From contig MNYZ01000094.1 in the NCBI GenBank assembly GCA_001873365.1, positions 1 to 64,000 on the forward strand: DNA of 64,000 nt, read 5' to 3'. Source of the DNA: Oscillatoriales cyanobacterium CG2_30_40_61. Its GTDB lineage: Bacteria > Cyanobacteriota > Cyanobacteriia > Cyanobacteriales > Microcoleaceae. The notes beneath the pieces were generated by a model. That model was not told the DNA's origin, searched no databases, and saw only the letters and a program-made list of their open reading frames with translations. Positions 1-7,517 of the stretch are shown piece after piece. Numbering within the stretch: the stretch's first letter is position 1; each line of letters opens with the position of its first letter. Made by a program: the position numbers and the translations under genes.

Positions 1-198
1 AATGCCGATAATCCCAGTCAACAGAAGTTTTCTGGTAGAAGGATTAACAGAGGATTGTATAGAACAAAGGATAGACATCTGGTTTCGGCCGATATTAATG
101 GTAGTGCCAATATTTTGGTTAAAAGTAAGCACAGACTTGATTTTGAGCGAGTGTCTAGCGGGTTTTTGGCTAACCCTTTAAGGATTTACGTCTCTTAA
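1..198 (+). CDS. tnpB: RNA-guided nuclease/transposase-associated TnpB, C-terminal fragment (5' end outside window)
   Basis: Frame 1 is open from the first base to TAA at 196-198 and gives 65 residues. The segment RGLYRTKDRHLVSADINGSA followed by NILVK is the typical end of TnpB, where the Asp of the ADxNGAxNI motif is the last RuvC catalytic residue. TnpB proteins are omega-RNA-guided DNA nucleases that help retain IS200/IS605 elements. The tail after NILVK is of ordinary length, so the 3' end looks intact. No upstream zinc finger or other RuvC motif can be judged because the start lies outside the window. Confidence 0.8.
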   Translation, partial: NADNPSQQKFSGRRINRGLYRTKDRHLVSADINGSANILVKSKHRLDFERVSSGFLANPLRIYVS

Positions 199-231
199 GA
201 ATCCCCCAGTTTTACGGCGCGGGAGTGTCAA
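1..231 (+). mobile_element. Right end of an IS200/IS605-family insertion sequence (left part outside window)
   Basis: The window opens inside a TnpB reading frame, which ends at 198. It is followed at about 199-227 by an imperfect hairpin (CCCCC and GCGGG arms) and the tetranucleotide TCAA at 228-231. An imperfect subterminal hairpin followed by TCAA is the right-end arrangement known for IS200/IS605 elements such as IS608. The right boundary is therefore placed at 231, directly before a short tandem repeat. Whether a tnpA exists upstream cannot be seen. Confidence 0.7.
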
Positions 232-233
232 TA

Positions 234-268
234 ACTTCTGACTTCTGACTTCTGACTTCTGACTTCTG
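234..268. repeat. Five perfect tandem copies of heptamer ACTTCTG
   Basis: ACTTCTG is repeated five times without change, starting three bases after the IS right end. It is one of several 7-bp iterated tracts in spacers of this window. It ends 43 bp before the bolA start. Confidence 0.9.
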
Positions 269-310
269 TTTCCTCTAAGATATTGGAAATACTATGGTTT
301 GGGAATAACG

Positions 311-568
311 ATGATTACACTCAATCAAGTTGAAGCAATGATTAAGTCGGAATTACCGAATGCGGTGGTTCAAGTTCAAGATTTAGGCGGTGGTGACCAT
401 TTACAAGCAATTGTGGTATCAGCCGAATTTGAAGGCAAGACTTTAGTAAAACAACACCAAATGGTTTACAAAGCTGTTAAGGAAGCCATGGCTACCGAAG
501 CTATTCACGCTTTAGCTCTGAAGACCTACACCCCCCAAGAGTGGGAACAAGCCAGCCCCGGCGCTTAA
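311..568 (+). CDS. bolA: BolA family protein
   Basis: The product is an 85-residue BolA-like protein. BolA proteins bind CGFS monothiol glutaredoxins and can share a [2Fe-2S] cluster with them. The family fold is visible: an N-terminal helix, the central [18 protein letters not shown] stretch, and the conserved KQHQMVY segment whose His is the usual cluster ligand region. The frame is open from a TTG at 299, but the ATG at 311 ([10 protein letters not shown]) fits the family start and is preferred. The next gene, 102 bp downstream on the same strand, is a CGFS glutaredoxin, which supports a joint role in Fe-S trafficking or iron sensing. The start choice and operon link are inferences. Confidence 0.9.
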   Translation: MITLNQVEAMIKSELPNAVVQVQDLGGGDHLQAIVVSAEFEGKTLVKQHQMVYKAVKEAMATEAIHALALKTYTPQEWEQASPGA

Positions 569-670
569 CGCCTAAATTCTCAGAAATAGGTTAAACTCAA
601 ATCGGGGATTCTATGATCGTTTTGTCGATCAATTGACCTATCCAAACCTACCTCATTTTATTAATAAACC

Positions 671-994
671 ATGACGACAGACGCACAGAAAAAAATTGAA
701 GATCTGATTACGAAAAACAAAATCTTTGTTTTTATGAAAGGAACAAAGCTCATGCCAATGTGCGGTTTTTCCAATAATGTTGTACAGATTTTAAATAGTT
801 TGGGGGTTCCTTTTGAAACCCTAGATGTTTTAGAAGATTATGAAATTCGCCAAGGGATTAAAGATTATTCCAACTGGCCAACAATTCCCCAGGTCTATAT
901 CAATGGCGAGTTTATTGGCGGTTCTGATGTGCTGATTGAACTGTATCAAAAAGGTGAGTTACAGCAACTTGTAGAAGTGGCTTTTGCCTCATAA
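671..994 (+). CDS. grxD: Monothiol CGFS glutaredoxin (Grx4/GrxD family)
   Basis: This 107-residue protein has the thioredoxin-fold Grx core. The signature CGFS is at residues 31-34, and it also has WPTIPQVYINGEFIGG with the cis-Pro (TIPQ) and the GG glutathione-binding turn. CGFS glutaredoxins bind a glutathione-ligated [2Fe-2S] cluster and deliver it to targets or to BolA; they have little classical disulfide reductase activity. The length is normal for the single-domain class. It lies directly behind bolA on the same strand. The start ATG has no clear Shine-Dalgarno but agrees with family length. Confidence 0.93.
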   Translation: MTTDAQKKIEDLITKNKIFVFMKGTKLMPMCGFSNNVVQILNSLGVPFETLDVLEDYEIRQGIKDYSNWPTIPQVYINGEFIGGSDVLIELYQKGELQQLVEVAFAS

Positions 995-999
995 AAGGG

Positions 1000-1085
1000 G
1001 TATGGGGTTTTGGGTATAGGGTTGGGGTTGGAGTTAATTCCTCCCTAACCCTGTATCCCGGTTTCCCCTATTCCCAACCCTATTA
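1000..1085. repeat. G-rich/C-rich imperfect inverted repeat in the glutaredoxin 3' spacer
   Basis: One arm is built from GGGTATAGGG and GGTTGGGGTTGG blocks, the other from CCCTAACCCTG, ATCCCGG and ATTCCCAACCC blocks, so the spacer can fold on itself. It separates two convergent genes and could work as a two-way terminator, but no T-run follows. It also belongs to the GGGAATAGGG-type iterated spacer DNA seen elsewhere in the window. Confidence 0.5.
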
Positions 1086-1099
1086 GATGAATTTCTCAG

Positions 1100-1348
1100 T
1101 TAATAATAATCGACTTGACGTTGAGGCATTGGCATTTCAAAATTTGAGGGGTCGTAAATGTAGCGAGTCGCTTCTTCCTCCAAACGACTGATTAAATAGG
1201 GTTCTAAGTTATTCGTGTGTCTGAGGGCGGCTAGATAACCGTCTAAATATAACCTGAGATCGTCATAACGATAACCTCGGTTCCACATCTCGACGAGGGC
1301 GTCGGTGAGTTTCTGATAATGGCGAATTGTTAAGGTGTCCTGAAGCAT
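1100..1348 (-). CDS. Small conserved cyanobacterial protein (DUF6761-like)
   Basis: This 82-residue soluble protein is rich in Tyr, Arg and Leu, with predicted helices (YQKLTDALVEMWNRGYRYDD, then YLDGYLAALRH) and a Pro/Gln-rich tail ending in two Tyr. It resembles a short cyanobacteria-restricted family that I recall as DUF6761; the family number is from memory. No catalytic motif or membrane segment is visible, and the function is unknown. It is convergent with the glutaredoxin gene and divergent from the response regulator. The ATG is the only sensible start. Confidence 0.7.
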   Translation of the reverse strand: MLQDTLTIRHYQKLTDALVEMWNRGYRYDDLRLYLDGYLAALRHTNNLEPYLISRLEEEATRYIYDPSNFEMPMPQRQVDYY

Positions 1349-1593
1349 GGTTTGAATGGGGGTTAAGGGGTGATTACTCGATTGAATTGGGAGCTTAGGC
1401 CGAATTACGGGATTAATACTCGTCTATCTTCATGTTAACTCTTTCTTTCCATCTTAACTTCAGATCAAAATTACCCCGGTTGGCTTTTATACTTTTGATA
1501 GAATCAGGTGATTAGTAGGTAACAGTAGCTACAAAATCAGAAAGATTACCCTGTTACGCTTGAACTCAACATTGAAGAAGGAAGCTCGCATTC

Positions 1594-2358
1594 GTGGGAT
1601 CTGCTTGTATTTCAATTATTGAGGGAAACCCGCATTTACGGTCGCTCTTGGGTTGGCATTTACAGCACGTCGGTTACTTGGTTCATCAGGCGGCTGATTT
1701 GCACAATGCAAGGGATATCTTCTATGCTCATCAACCCAATTTAGTGATTTTGGACGCTGAATTACCAGAGGGAAATAGTTTAGAATTTTGCCAATGGCTT
1801 CAGCAGCAACGACAATCTTTAATTCTGATGTTATCAGCCCGGACAACGGAATCGGATATTGTCCGAGGCTTGAGGGCGGGCGCTGATGACTATTTAGCTA
1901 AACCTTTTGGAATGCAGGAGTTTTTGGCAAGGACAGAATCTTTGATGCGCCGCAGTCGCACCATTGTTCCGCCAACTACCTTGGATTATGGCTCTCTCAA
2001 AATTGACTTAGTACAGCGTCGTGTGCGCTTACAGAGTCAATTGATTGAACTCACTCCCCAGGAATATAGTTTACTCTATGTTCTCGCTCAAGCCTGTGGA
2101 GAACCTTTGACCCGTTCGGAACTATTGCGACGAGCCTGGCCAGATGCTATTGATAATCCTCGCACGATTGATACCCATGTTCTTTCGTTAAGGAAAAAGT
2201 TAGAAACTGACCCCCGCCAACCGAATTTAATCCAAACCGTTCGGAATATTGGCTATCGTCTCAATTTAGAAATTCTGAAGGCTGAAACGGTTCGTACCGT
2301 TAGGCTCAATGGTAAATATCCACCCATTCGAGGGATGAAAACAGAGAGTAGTGCTTGA
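1594..2358 (+). CDS. OmpR/PhoB-family response regulator with atypical receiver (possibly NblR-like)
   Basis: The 254-residue protein has an N-terminal receiver (about 5-118) and a C-terminal winged helix (about 128-228; ELTPQEYSLLYVLA and the TIDTHVLSLRKKL recognition helix), plus a 25-residue tail. The phospho-acceptor Asp54 (VILDAELPEG), Ser81 (MLSARTT) and Lys103 (LAKPF) are present. The usual acidic pair near residue 10 is reduced to Glu10-Gly11, so Mg2+ binding and phosphorylation may be weak. A phosphorylation-independent OmpR-type regulator of this kind is known in cyanobacteria (NblR), but orthology is only a guess. Translation starts at GTG 1594 behind a GAAGAAGGAAG purine tract. 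No histidine kinase is adjacent. A strong stem-loop follows the stop. Confidence 0.85.
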   Translation: MGSACISIIEGNPHLRSLLGWHLQHVGYLVHQAADLHNARDIFYAHQPNLVILDAELPEGNSLEFCQWLQQQRQSLILMLSARTTESDIVRGLRAGADDYLAKPFGMQEFLARTESLMRRSRTIVPPTTLDYGSLKIDLVQRRVRLQSQLIELTPQEYSLLYVLAQACGEPLTRSELLRRAWPDAIDNPRTIDTHVLSLRKKLETDPRQPNLIQTVRNIGYRLNLEILKAETVRTVRLNGKYPPIRGMKTESSA

Positions 2359-2373
2359 TCTAATCGGATTTCT

Positions 2374-2413
2374 GGGAATAATCGAAGTCTAATCCTTAAC
2401 TTTGATTATTCCC
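2374..2413 (+). terminator. Stem-loop behind the response regulator gene
   Basis: GGGAATAATC at 2374-2383 is perfectly complementary to GATTATTCCC at 2404-2413 (10-bp stem, 20-nt loop). It sits 15 bp after the stop codon. Only a weak pyrimidine run follows, so it could be a terminator or a 3'-stabilising hairpin. Confidence 0.55.
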
Positions 2414-2427
2414 TATTCTCCGAGGAT

Positions 2428-2710
2428 TATTTCAGGGTGAGGGCGGTGGAAATTGTCCAAATATCCACTAGACCTAATCATAAACTACAGCCTAATAAAA
2501 TAAAATACATCCAGGGTTGGGCTAAGGGACGGACATCGGTTGTGTCAATTCCTGTTTTTTCTTGGACAATTGCGGCAAACTTGGCAAACCCAACCATTCG
2601 CAGTAAACCGAGGAAATAGCTGACCTTAATCCTGTTAACTCCCAATTCCCAGTCAAAATAACATCGGAGAAATGAGAAAATTGACAGCTTTTGACAAAAA
2701 AGGTATGTTT
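2428..2710 (-). pseudogene. Decayed partial copy of the PH-like membrane protein gene found at 3717-4286
   Basis: From ATTTCAGGGTGAGGGCGGTG onward, this stretch aligns base by base with the 3' part of the intact minus-strand gene starting at 3717. The match is near-identical for the first 80-90 bp, then with scattered substitutions. Two internal deletions are visible. About 125 bp are lost at a short AGTAAA-like match (near 2620), and about 50 bp are lost near 2636. Homology stops near 2710, so the 5' third of the gene is absent. Small frames opened by the decay carry no family signal. It lies upstream of the glycosyltransferase-like gene that separates the two copies. Confidence 0.8.
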
Positions 2711-2745
2711 ATTGTCTAAATCTACTGATTTTGAGGTGGGAAAGA

Positions 2746-3669
2746 ATGAAAGACTTAATAATGGGTTATGCCACAAACTGCAAATTCTGTGATTTCTACA
2801 GGTTTGTTACCTCAATTCGTCAGCATTGTCATCCAGATAAAGTTGATATTGTTGTATTTATTAATGCTTTAGGGGATGAGTTCGCAAAAGTAGCTTTAGA
2901 AAAAAACATCACGCTTATACCCGTTGAAAATGTGTGGAAGTGGGTAACTGGCTCAAAGATACTAAATCTTATTTATCACATAAAAATGGTAGGACTCAGA
3001 GTTTTGATTCGACTAAGTTCCGGCTCTGATCGTACCTACTTAGAGAAAGATTATAGGAATACGGTTGCCAATTGGATTCATCCGCAAGCAGGTCGCTGGA
3101 TTGCTTACGATACATTCCTTCAGGTTAATTCCAGTTATCGAATGGTTATGACTTCAGATGTGCGTGATGTTGTCTTCCAAGCTTCTCCCTTCGATGAGTT
3201 AGACTCTAGTATGCTTCATGTTTTTGAACAAGCTGGTATTTATTATGGGCAGGAACAGAAAGAAAATATAGACACTAAATGGTTTAGTGCTGTTTATGGA
3301 AAAAAAGCTCTTGAAGAAATGTTGGGAAAACCTACACTCTGTTCAGGGACAGTATTAGGAGGAAACCCTCTGATGACGCAATTAATGACATTAATGATGT
3401 TGGAGACTCAACGTCATCCTCGCCAACCTCTCGATCAAGCAATGTTCAATCAGGTGATTAACTATCAATTTCCCGGTGACAAAATAGTGAAACATAATTT
3501 GAAGAGTGGTTCCGTCCTCACACTGTGTGGAGATCATAAGGAATGTTGGGAGATTCACGATGACAAAGTTATGGTTGATGATCGGCTTGTTCCTGTTATA
3601 CATATGTACGATCGCGATTCTCGGACTAAGGAATTATTTCTCAGCAAGATTCCAACTCCACAGAACTAA
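2746..3669 (+). CDS. Putative GT-A-type glycosyltransferase-like protein
   Basis: The protein is 307 residues with no signal peptide or membrane segment. Its key stretch is MVMTSDVRDVVFQASPFDEL, a DxRDVxFQxDPF-type motif. I associate that motif with GT-A-fold nucleotide-sugar transferases in which the Asp pair binds the metal/nucleotide. It is followed by a CSGTVLGG segment and PLDQAMFNQ, both common in such enzymes. The frame extends to TTG 2731, but ATG 2746 follows a good GAGGTGGGA ribosome site and is chosen. The gene is flanked on both sides by copies of a neighbouring membrane-protein gene, suggesting arrival or rearrangement by duplication. Substrate unknown; the family call is moderate. 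Confidence 0.65.
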   Translation: MKDLIMGYATNCKFCDFYRFVTSIRQHCHPDKVDIVVFINALGDEFAKVALEKNITLIPVENVWKWVTGSKILNLIYHIKMVGLRVLIRLSSGSDRTYLEKDYRNTVANWIHPQAGRWIAYDTFLQVNSSYRMVMTSDVRDVVFQASPFDELDSSMLHVFEQAGIYYGQEQKENIDTKWFSAVYGKKALEEMLGKPTLCSGTVLGGNPLMTQLMTLMMLETQRHPRQPLDQAMFNQVINYQFPGDKIVKHNLKSGSVLTLCGDHKECWEIHDDKVMVDDRLVPVIHMYDRDSRTKELFLSKIPTPQN

Positions 3670-3716
3670 CCTTTTTATTTATCTTTCCATACTTTCGTTT
3701 TTTCCTGCCTACCTCC

Positions 3717-4286
3717 TTATTTCAGGGTGAGGGCGGTGGAAATTGTCCAAATATCTACTAGACCTAATAATAAACTACAGCCTAATAAAATAAAATACAT
3801 CCAGGGTTGAGCCAATGGACGGACATCGGTTGTATCAATTCCGGTTTTTTCTTGGACTATTCCCACAAACCTCGCAAATCCGGCCATTCGCATCGGTAGT
3901 AAATAGCCTTCTCCCGTCTGACTAACGAAATAATAAACCAGTCCTCCTTGTCCGGTGGTTCTGGGTTTCAAGGCTTTGATCTGATTCCAGGGTAATGACC
4001 AACCCCGACGGAATATCAGAGTAAACCAAGAAAAATAGCTTACTTTAATCCCATCATTATCTACTATTACTCTTTCTGTTAAAAGTGCTAATAAGGCGAT
4101 CGCTCCGAGCCCAATTCCCAGCCAAAGTACCGCCGGAGAAACAGGAGCATTAACAGCTTTGGATAAAAAAGGTAGGGGGATCATCAACACCGTATATAAA
4201 CTTAACAGCGTGATTCTAATAATTGGAGACAGGCGAAATATAATGGGACTGGGTAGGGCTACGGATTCTACTGTTTCAACATTCAT
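3717..4286 (-). CDS. Membrane protein with PH-like domain, function unknown
   Basis: From ATG 4286 the product has 189 residues. It has two hydrophobic segments near the N-terminus (around ITLLSLYTVLMIPLPF and AVLWLGIGLGAIALLALL), then a beta-rich stretch (ERVIVDNDGIKVSYFSWFT, then RGWSLPWNQIKALKPRT). The beta-rich part resembles the bacterial PH-like domains that follow paired membrane helices. A C-terminal hydrophobic segment (WMYFILLGCSLLLGLVDIWT) completes it. The frame continues upstream to GTG 4325, which is an alternative start. A degraded 3' copy sits at 2428-2710. No function can be assigned; membrane location is inferred from hydropathy. Confidence 0.75.
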   Translation of the reverse strand: MNVETVESVALPSPIIFRLSPIIRITLLSLYTVLMIPLPFLSKAVNAPVSPAVLWLGIGLGAIALLALLTERVIVDNDGIKVSYFSWFTLIFRRGWSLPWNQIKALKPRTTGQGGLVYYFVSQTGEGYLLPMRMAGFARFVGIVQEKTGIDTTDVRPLAQPWMYFILLGCSLLLGLVDIWTISTALTLK

Positions 4287-4397
4287 TTTTAAACAGATTT
4301 TAAAATTAACCTCCAGAAATTCCACCCCGATATGTTAAGTCGCAGTGGAATTTTTCCGGTGAGTTTTGAGATGATTTTATTATCGTTTTTTGGTAAA

Positions 4398-4808
4398 TTA
4401 ATCAACAGAAGTTAAAGCTGGAGTTGTTAAAGGTTCCTGTTTAACTGTACGCTTAGTGGCAAAATTTCTGGATTGAGGATTCAGAGTCAATGGTTTATCC
4501 TCATAGCTGGTAGACTGTTGATCAATCATCAGCCGATCACAAGGAATATTATCAGCAATAATCGCACTCGCCATACTTCCGGTATGGATTTCCAAAGTCG
4601 CTTGTGGAATTGCTTCAAATACTAAGCGTTGTCCCGGGAAGACTACCCGCTCAAAATACCAATTAGGAACATTAGTAATGCGGGCGATCTGAATATGGCT
4701 GGTAGCATTGACATAGCAGCACAAAATTCGACCAGAACTATTTGACGGTAGGGGATCAAGAATTTGAGCCATATCGGAATCTAGGGGGCTTTGAGCTAAA
4801 GATTTCAT
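4398..4808 (-). CDS. DUF1830 domain protein
   Basis: The 136-residue protein contains the cyanobacterial DUF1830 core at about 30-95: ILCCYVNATSHIQIARITN, then NWYFERVVFPGQRLVFEA and LEIHTG...IPCDRL. The core is followed by a longer variable, charged C-terminal tail (RNFATKRTVKQEP). There is no known function, signal peptide or membrane segment. ATG 4808 is preferred over the TTG one codon earlier. It is divergently arranged with the radical SAM gene, and the 285-bp spacer between them probably holds both promoters (a TATAGT box is visible near 5016-5021 on the plus strand). Confidence 0.85.
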   Translation of the reverse strand: MKSLAQSPLDSDMAQILDPLPSNSSGRILCCYVNATSHIQIARITNVPNWYFERVVFPGQRLVFEAIPQATLEIHTGSMASAIIADNIPCDRLMIDQQSTSYEDKPLTLNPQSRNFATKRTVKQEPLTTPALTSVD

Positions 4809-5093
4809 CAACTACTTGTCAGGTTAACACTTCCCGATCCCCATTGGTTGTAACCCCGACTACCAATCCCTTGTTACAATCATCCAGTTGATCAGAAATT
4901 GGAGAGCCAAAAAGTTCCGATTGGTATTGTAGATATGGGTCGCCCGTTGTCCCAGCGACTTATTGAAACTTAACTAATTTCTCAGATCAGTCACCCTAAA
5001 GGGCGGAAAATTCGTTATAGTGTTAAGGAATCTTAAGTAAAGTCGATATAACTTCGCCGATTTTCACCCAACTCCCGCCTGACCCATAAAATC

Positions 5094-6662
5094 ATGGAAG
5101 ATAAAATCCTTTACGTCCGCCTTCCCTGTAACCCGATTTTCCCGATTGGGGTGGTTTACCTGTCTGACCACGTTCACAAGCTATTTCCCACCGTCCAACA
5201 GCGCATTTTTGACTTGGGTGCTGTTCCTCCCTTGGATTATACCGCCGCCTTGGATGCTTGTGTTGATGAGTTTCAACCCACTTTATTAGTCTTTTCTTGG
5301 CGAGATATTCAAATTTATGCTCCCGTAGGGGGACGGGGTGGAAATCCTCTACAAAATGCCTTTGAATTTTATTATGCTAAAAACCCTTTAATTAAGTTAC
5401 GAGGGGCTTTAGGAGGATTACGTTTAGCAACATCCTACTATACGGAACTTTGGCAGAATTTAGGATTAATTAAACGGGGATTATCCCGTTCTCAACGTTA
5501 TAATTCCCAAGCCCGGGTCGTAGTTGGGGGCGGGGCGGTGAGTGTTTTTTATGAACAGTTAGGAAAGAGTTTACCCAAAGGAAGTATTGTTTCGGTTGGG
5601 GAAGGAGAAAGTTTATTAGAAAGGCTATTAAGAGGGCAAGATTTAGCCGATGAACGCTGTTATATTGTCGGAGAAACAACACCCCGCGATCGCTTAATTC
5701 ATGAACAACCCATGAATTTTGAAAAAACCGCCTGTGATTACAATTATATTGAAACCATTTGGCCGGAATTTCAATATTATTTTCAAGATCAAGACTTTTA
5801 TATTGGAGTTCAAACCAAACGGGGTTGTCCCCATAATTGTTGTTATTGTATCTATACGGTTATTGAGGGAAAACAAGTTAGAATTAATCCCGCCGATGAA
5901 GTTGTGGCGGAAATTAAACAACTGTATCAACGGGGAATTAGAAACTTTTGGTTTACCGATGCTCAATTTATTCCCGCCCGTAAGTTTATTAATGATGCTG
6001 TAGAATTATTGCAGAAAATCCTTGATTCTGGGATGACAGATATTCACTGGGCCGCCTATATTCGGGCAGATAATCTAACCCCAGAATTGTGTGATTTGAT
6101 GGCTAAAACGGGGATGAATTATTTTGAAATTGGGATTACCAGTGGTTCCCAGGAATTAGTTAGAAAAATGCGAATGGGATATAATTTACGGGTGGTTTTA
6201 GAAAATTGTCGGGATTTAAAAGCCGCCGGATTTAATGATTTAGTTTCGGTGAATTATTCCTTTAATGTGATTGATGAAACCTTTGAAACCATTCGTCAAA
6301 CCATTGCTTACCATCGAGAATTAGAAGCTATTTTTGGGGCGGATAAAGTGGAACCTGCGATTTTCTTTATCGGGTTACAACCCCATACCCATTTAGAAGA
6401 ATATGCCTTTGAGAAAGAAATGTTAAAACCCGGCTATGATCCTATGAGTTTAATGCCTTGGACAGCCAGAAAGTTACTTTGGAATCCTGAACCTTTAGGA
6501 TCATTTTTTGGGGAAATCTGTTTAGAAGCCTGGAAGCGCAACCCCAATGATTTCGGGCGGACGGTGATGGATATTTTAGAGGAAAAGTTAGGACGCGCGC
6601 CTTTAGAAGAAGCGTTGAGTGCGCCATTGGGTGGTGGAAAAGAGTTAGCGGGTATTCGTTGA
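5094..6662 (+). CDS. Radical SAM protein with B12-binding-like N-terminus (PSII high-light-acclimation type)
   Basis: The 522-residue protein has an N-terminal Rossmann-like region (about 1-215). A radical SAM core follows, with the cluster motif Cys245-PHN-Cys249-CY-Cys252 (CxxxCxxC), then FWFTDAQF and EIGITSGSQELVRKMRMGY, typical of the B12-binding radical SAM class. The canonical cobalamin DxHxxG motif is not evident. The length and sequence style match a cyanobacterial family annotated, from memory, as photosystem II high light acclimation radical SAM protein. The reaction is unknown. It starts at an ATG with no strong ribosome site. The 3' flank is an 80-bp-period palindrome array instead of a clear terminator. 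Confidence 0.85.
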   Translation: MEDKILYVRLPCNPIFPIGVVYLSDHVHKLFPTVQQRIFDLGAVPPLDYTAALDACVDEFQPTLLVFSWRDIQIYAPVGGRGGNPLQNAFEFYYAKNPLIKLRGALGGLRLATSYYTELWQNLGLIKRGLSRSQRYNSQARVVVGGGAVSVFYEQLGKSLPKGSIVSVGEGESLLERLLRGQDLADERCYIVGETTPRDRLIHEQPMNFEKTACDYNYIETIWPEFQYYFQDQDFYIGVQTKRGCPHNCCYCIYTVIEGKQVRINPADEVVAEIKQLYQRGIRNFWFTDAQFIPARKFINDAVELLQKILDSGMTDIHWAAYIRADNLTPELCDLMAKTGMNYFEIGITSGSQELVRKMRMGYNLRVVLENCRDLKAAGFNDLVSVNYSFNVIDETFETIRQTIAYHRELEAIFGADKVEPAIFFIGLQPHTHLEEYAFEKEMLKPGYDPMSLMPWTARKLLWNPEPLGSFFGEICLEAWKRNPNDFGRTVMDILEEKLGRAPLEEALSAPLGGGKELAGIR

Positions 6663-6744
6663 TTTTGGGTTGAATTATGGGCTGTGGTTAGGGTAGCGAT
6701 CGCACTTTCCCCTAAGATTAAATCCCTCAATTTACACCTACCCA

Positions 6745-6898
6745 AGAAACCCGGTTTCTAATTAAGTTAATTGCCACCAATTAAGATATATTGAGAAACC
6801 CGGTTTCTAATTTAAGAGAGCTTGAGAAACCGGGTTTCTAATTAAGTTAATTGCTAAAAATTAAGATATATTGAGAAACCCGGTTTCTAATTAAGTTA
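6745..6898. repeat. Array of four AGAAACC(C/G)GGTTTCT palindromes with 80-bp period
   Basis: The 15-bp palindromes AGAAACCCGGTTTCT or AGAAACCGGGTTTCT are at 6745-6759, 6794-6808, 6825-6839 and 6874-6888. Copies 1 and 3, and 2 and 4, are exactly 80 bp apart. The linking DNA (TAATTAAGTTAATTG, then ATTAAGATATATTG) is repeated too, so an 80-bp unit is present about twice. It fills the convergent spacer between the radical SAM and BON genes. The same palindrome recurs at 12366 and 12417. Confidence 0.9.
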
Positions 6899-6902
6899 GC
6901 CC

Positions 6903-7421
6903 CTAATTATTATTAGTCACTGGTTCAACCTGTTTATCTTCGGTTTTAGATTGGGTTTCTTTCCCTGGTTGGGCTGGGGCGATCGCTACATTCACCACCA
7001 CCTGCCCAACTCCTTTAATTTCTTTTGCTAAGGGATCAATGCGGTCATATTGGGGTTGGTTTGGCACTGTACCAGCTACGGTTACGACTCCATCTTTGGC
7101 CGTAACTGTTAGTTGACTCGCGGGTAAATTAGCTTCTAATTTAGAGCGCACTTCACTTTCTAAATCACCATCGGCTCGAATGGCATCACCACCGGTGATA
7201 TTATTTCGTTGTTCCCGCGCCCGAATATCTTCATTAAGCTGACGTTGCCGCAGGTCACTTTTAGCATCTTTCTGAACGGCTTGGGCGGTTTCTACCGTGG
7301 GGGTTTCTGCGGTTTGGTTCGACCCACTCGGTGCGCCCGTGCTGGTTTTAGCGCCATTTCCGCAGGCGACAGTGCTCAGTAGTAAGAAACTACCGATAAG
7401 TAAAGAGGTTGATTTTTTCAT
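6903..7421 (-). CDS. BON-domain lipoprotein
   Basis: The product is 172 residues. MKKSTSLLIGSFLLLSTVAC is a lipoprotein signal, with the lipobox ending at Cys20. A low-complexity Thr/Ser/Gln linker and a charged helical part (RQRQLNEDIRAREQRNN) follow, then one BON domain at about 88-150 (SEVRSKLEANLPASQLTVTA, then GVVTVAGTVPN). BON domains bind phospholipid or stabilise envelopes. It should be anchored to the membrane facing the periplasm. The frame extends upstream to 7469, but ATG 7421 has an AGGAG site 8 bp ahead and begins the signal peptide. The next gene upstream encodes a stress-type protein on the same strand. Confidence 0.88.
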   Translation of the reverse strand: MKKSTSLLIGSFLLLSTVACGNGAKTSTGAPSGSNQTAETPTVETAQAVQKDAKSDLRQRQLNEDIRAREQRNNITGGDAIRADGDLESEVRSKLEANLPASQLTVTAKDGVVTVAGTVPNQPQYDRIDPLAKEIKGVGQVVVNVAIAPAQPGKETQSKTEDKQVEPVTNNN

Positions 7422-7517
7422 GATGGAAACTCCTAAACAAAAATATAAAGTAGGGAACACACCGAACAATAAGAGTTAACCCAGTTCTGCTGTTCCCGAT
7501 TCGGGTATGAATGGCTT

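Noticed and set aside
234-268. Tandem heptamers here and at 39821, 52012 and 58447 as CRISPR arrays
   Set aside because: Repeats are 7 bp with no spacers and no cas genes are near. No CRISPR array was found in the window.
2437-2776. Small frames on both strands ahead of the glycosyltransferase-like gene
   Set aside because: They lie in the decayed copy of the PH-like gene and show no family signal of their own.
4873-4890. TTGTTACAATCATCC as an HLR1/RpaB-binding site before the radical SAM gene
   Set aside because: Only one half-site is present; the second direct repeat at the required spacing is missing.
5719-6003. Second plus-strand frame inside the radical SAM gene
   Set aside because: It is a shadow of the main frame with Asn/Ile/Lys-rich random composition. 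The main frame has the complete CxxxCxxC motif and no frameshift.
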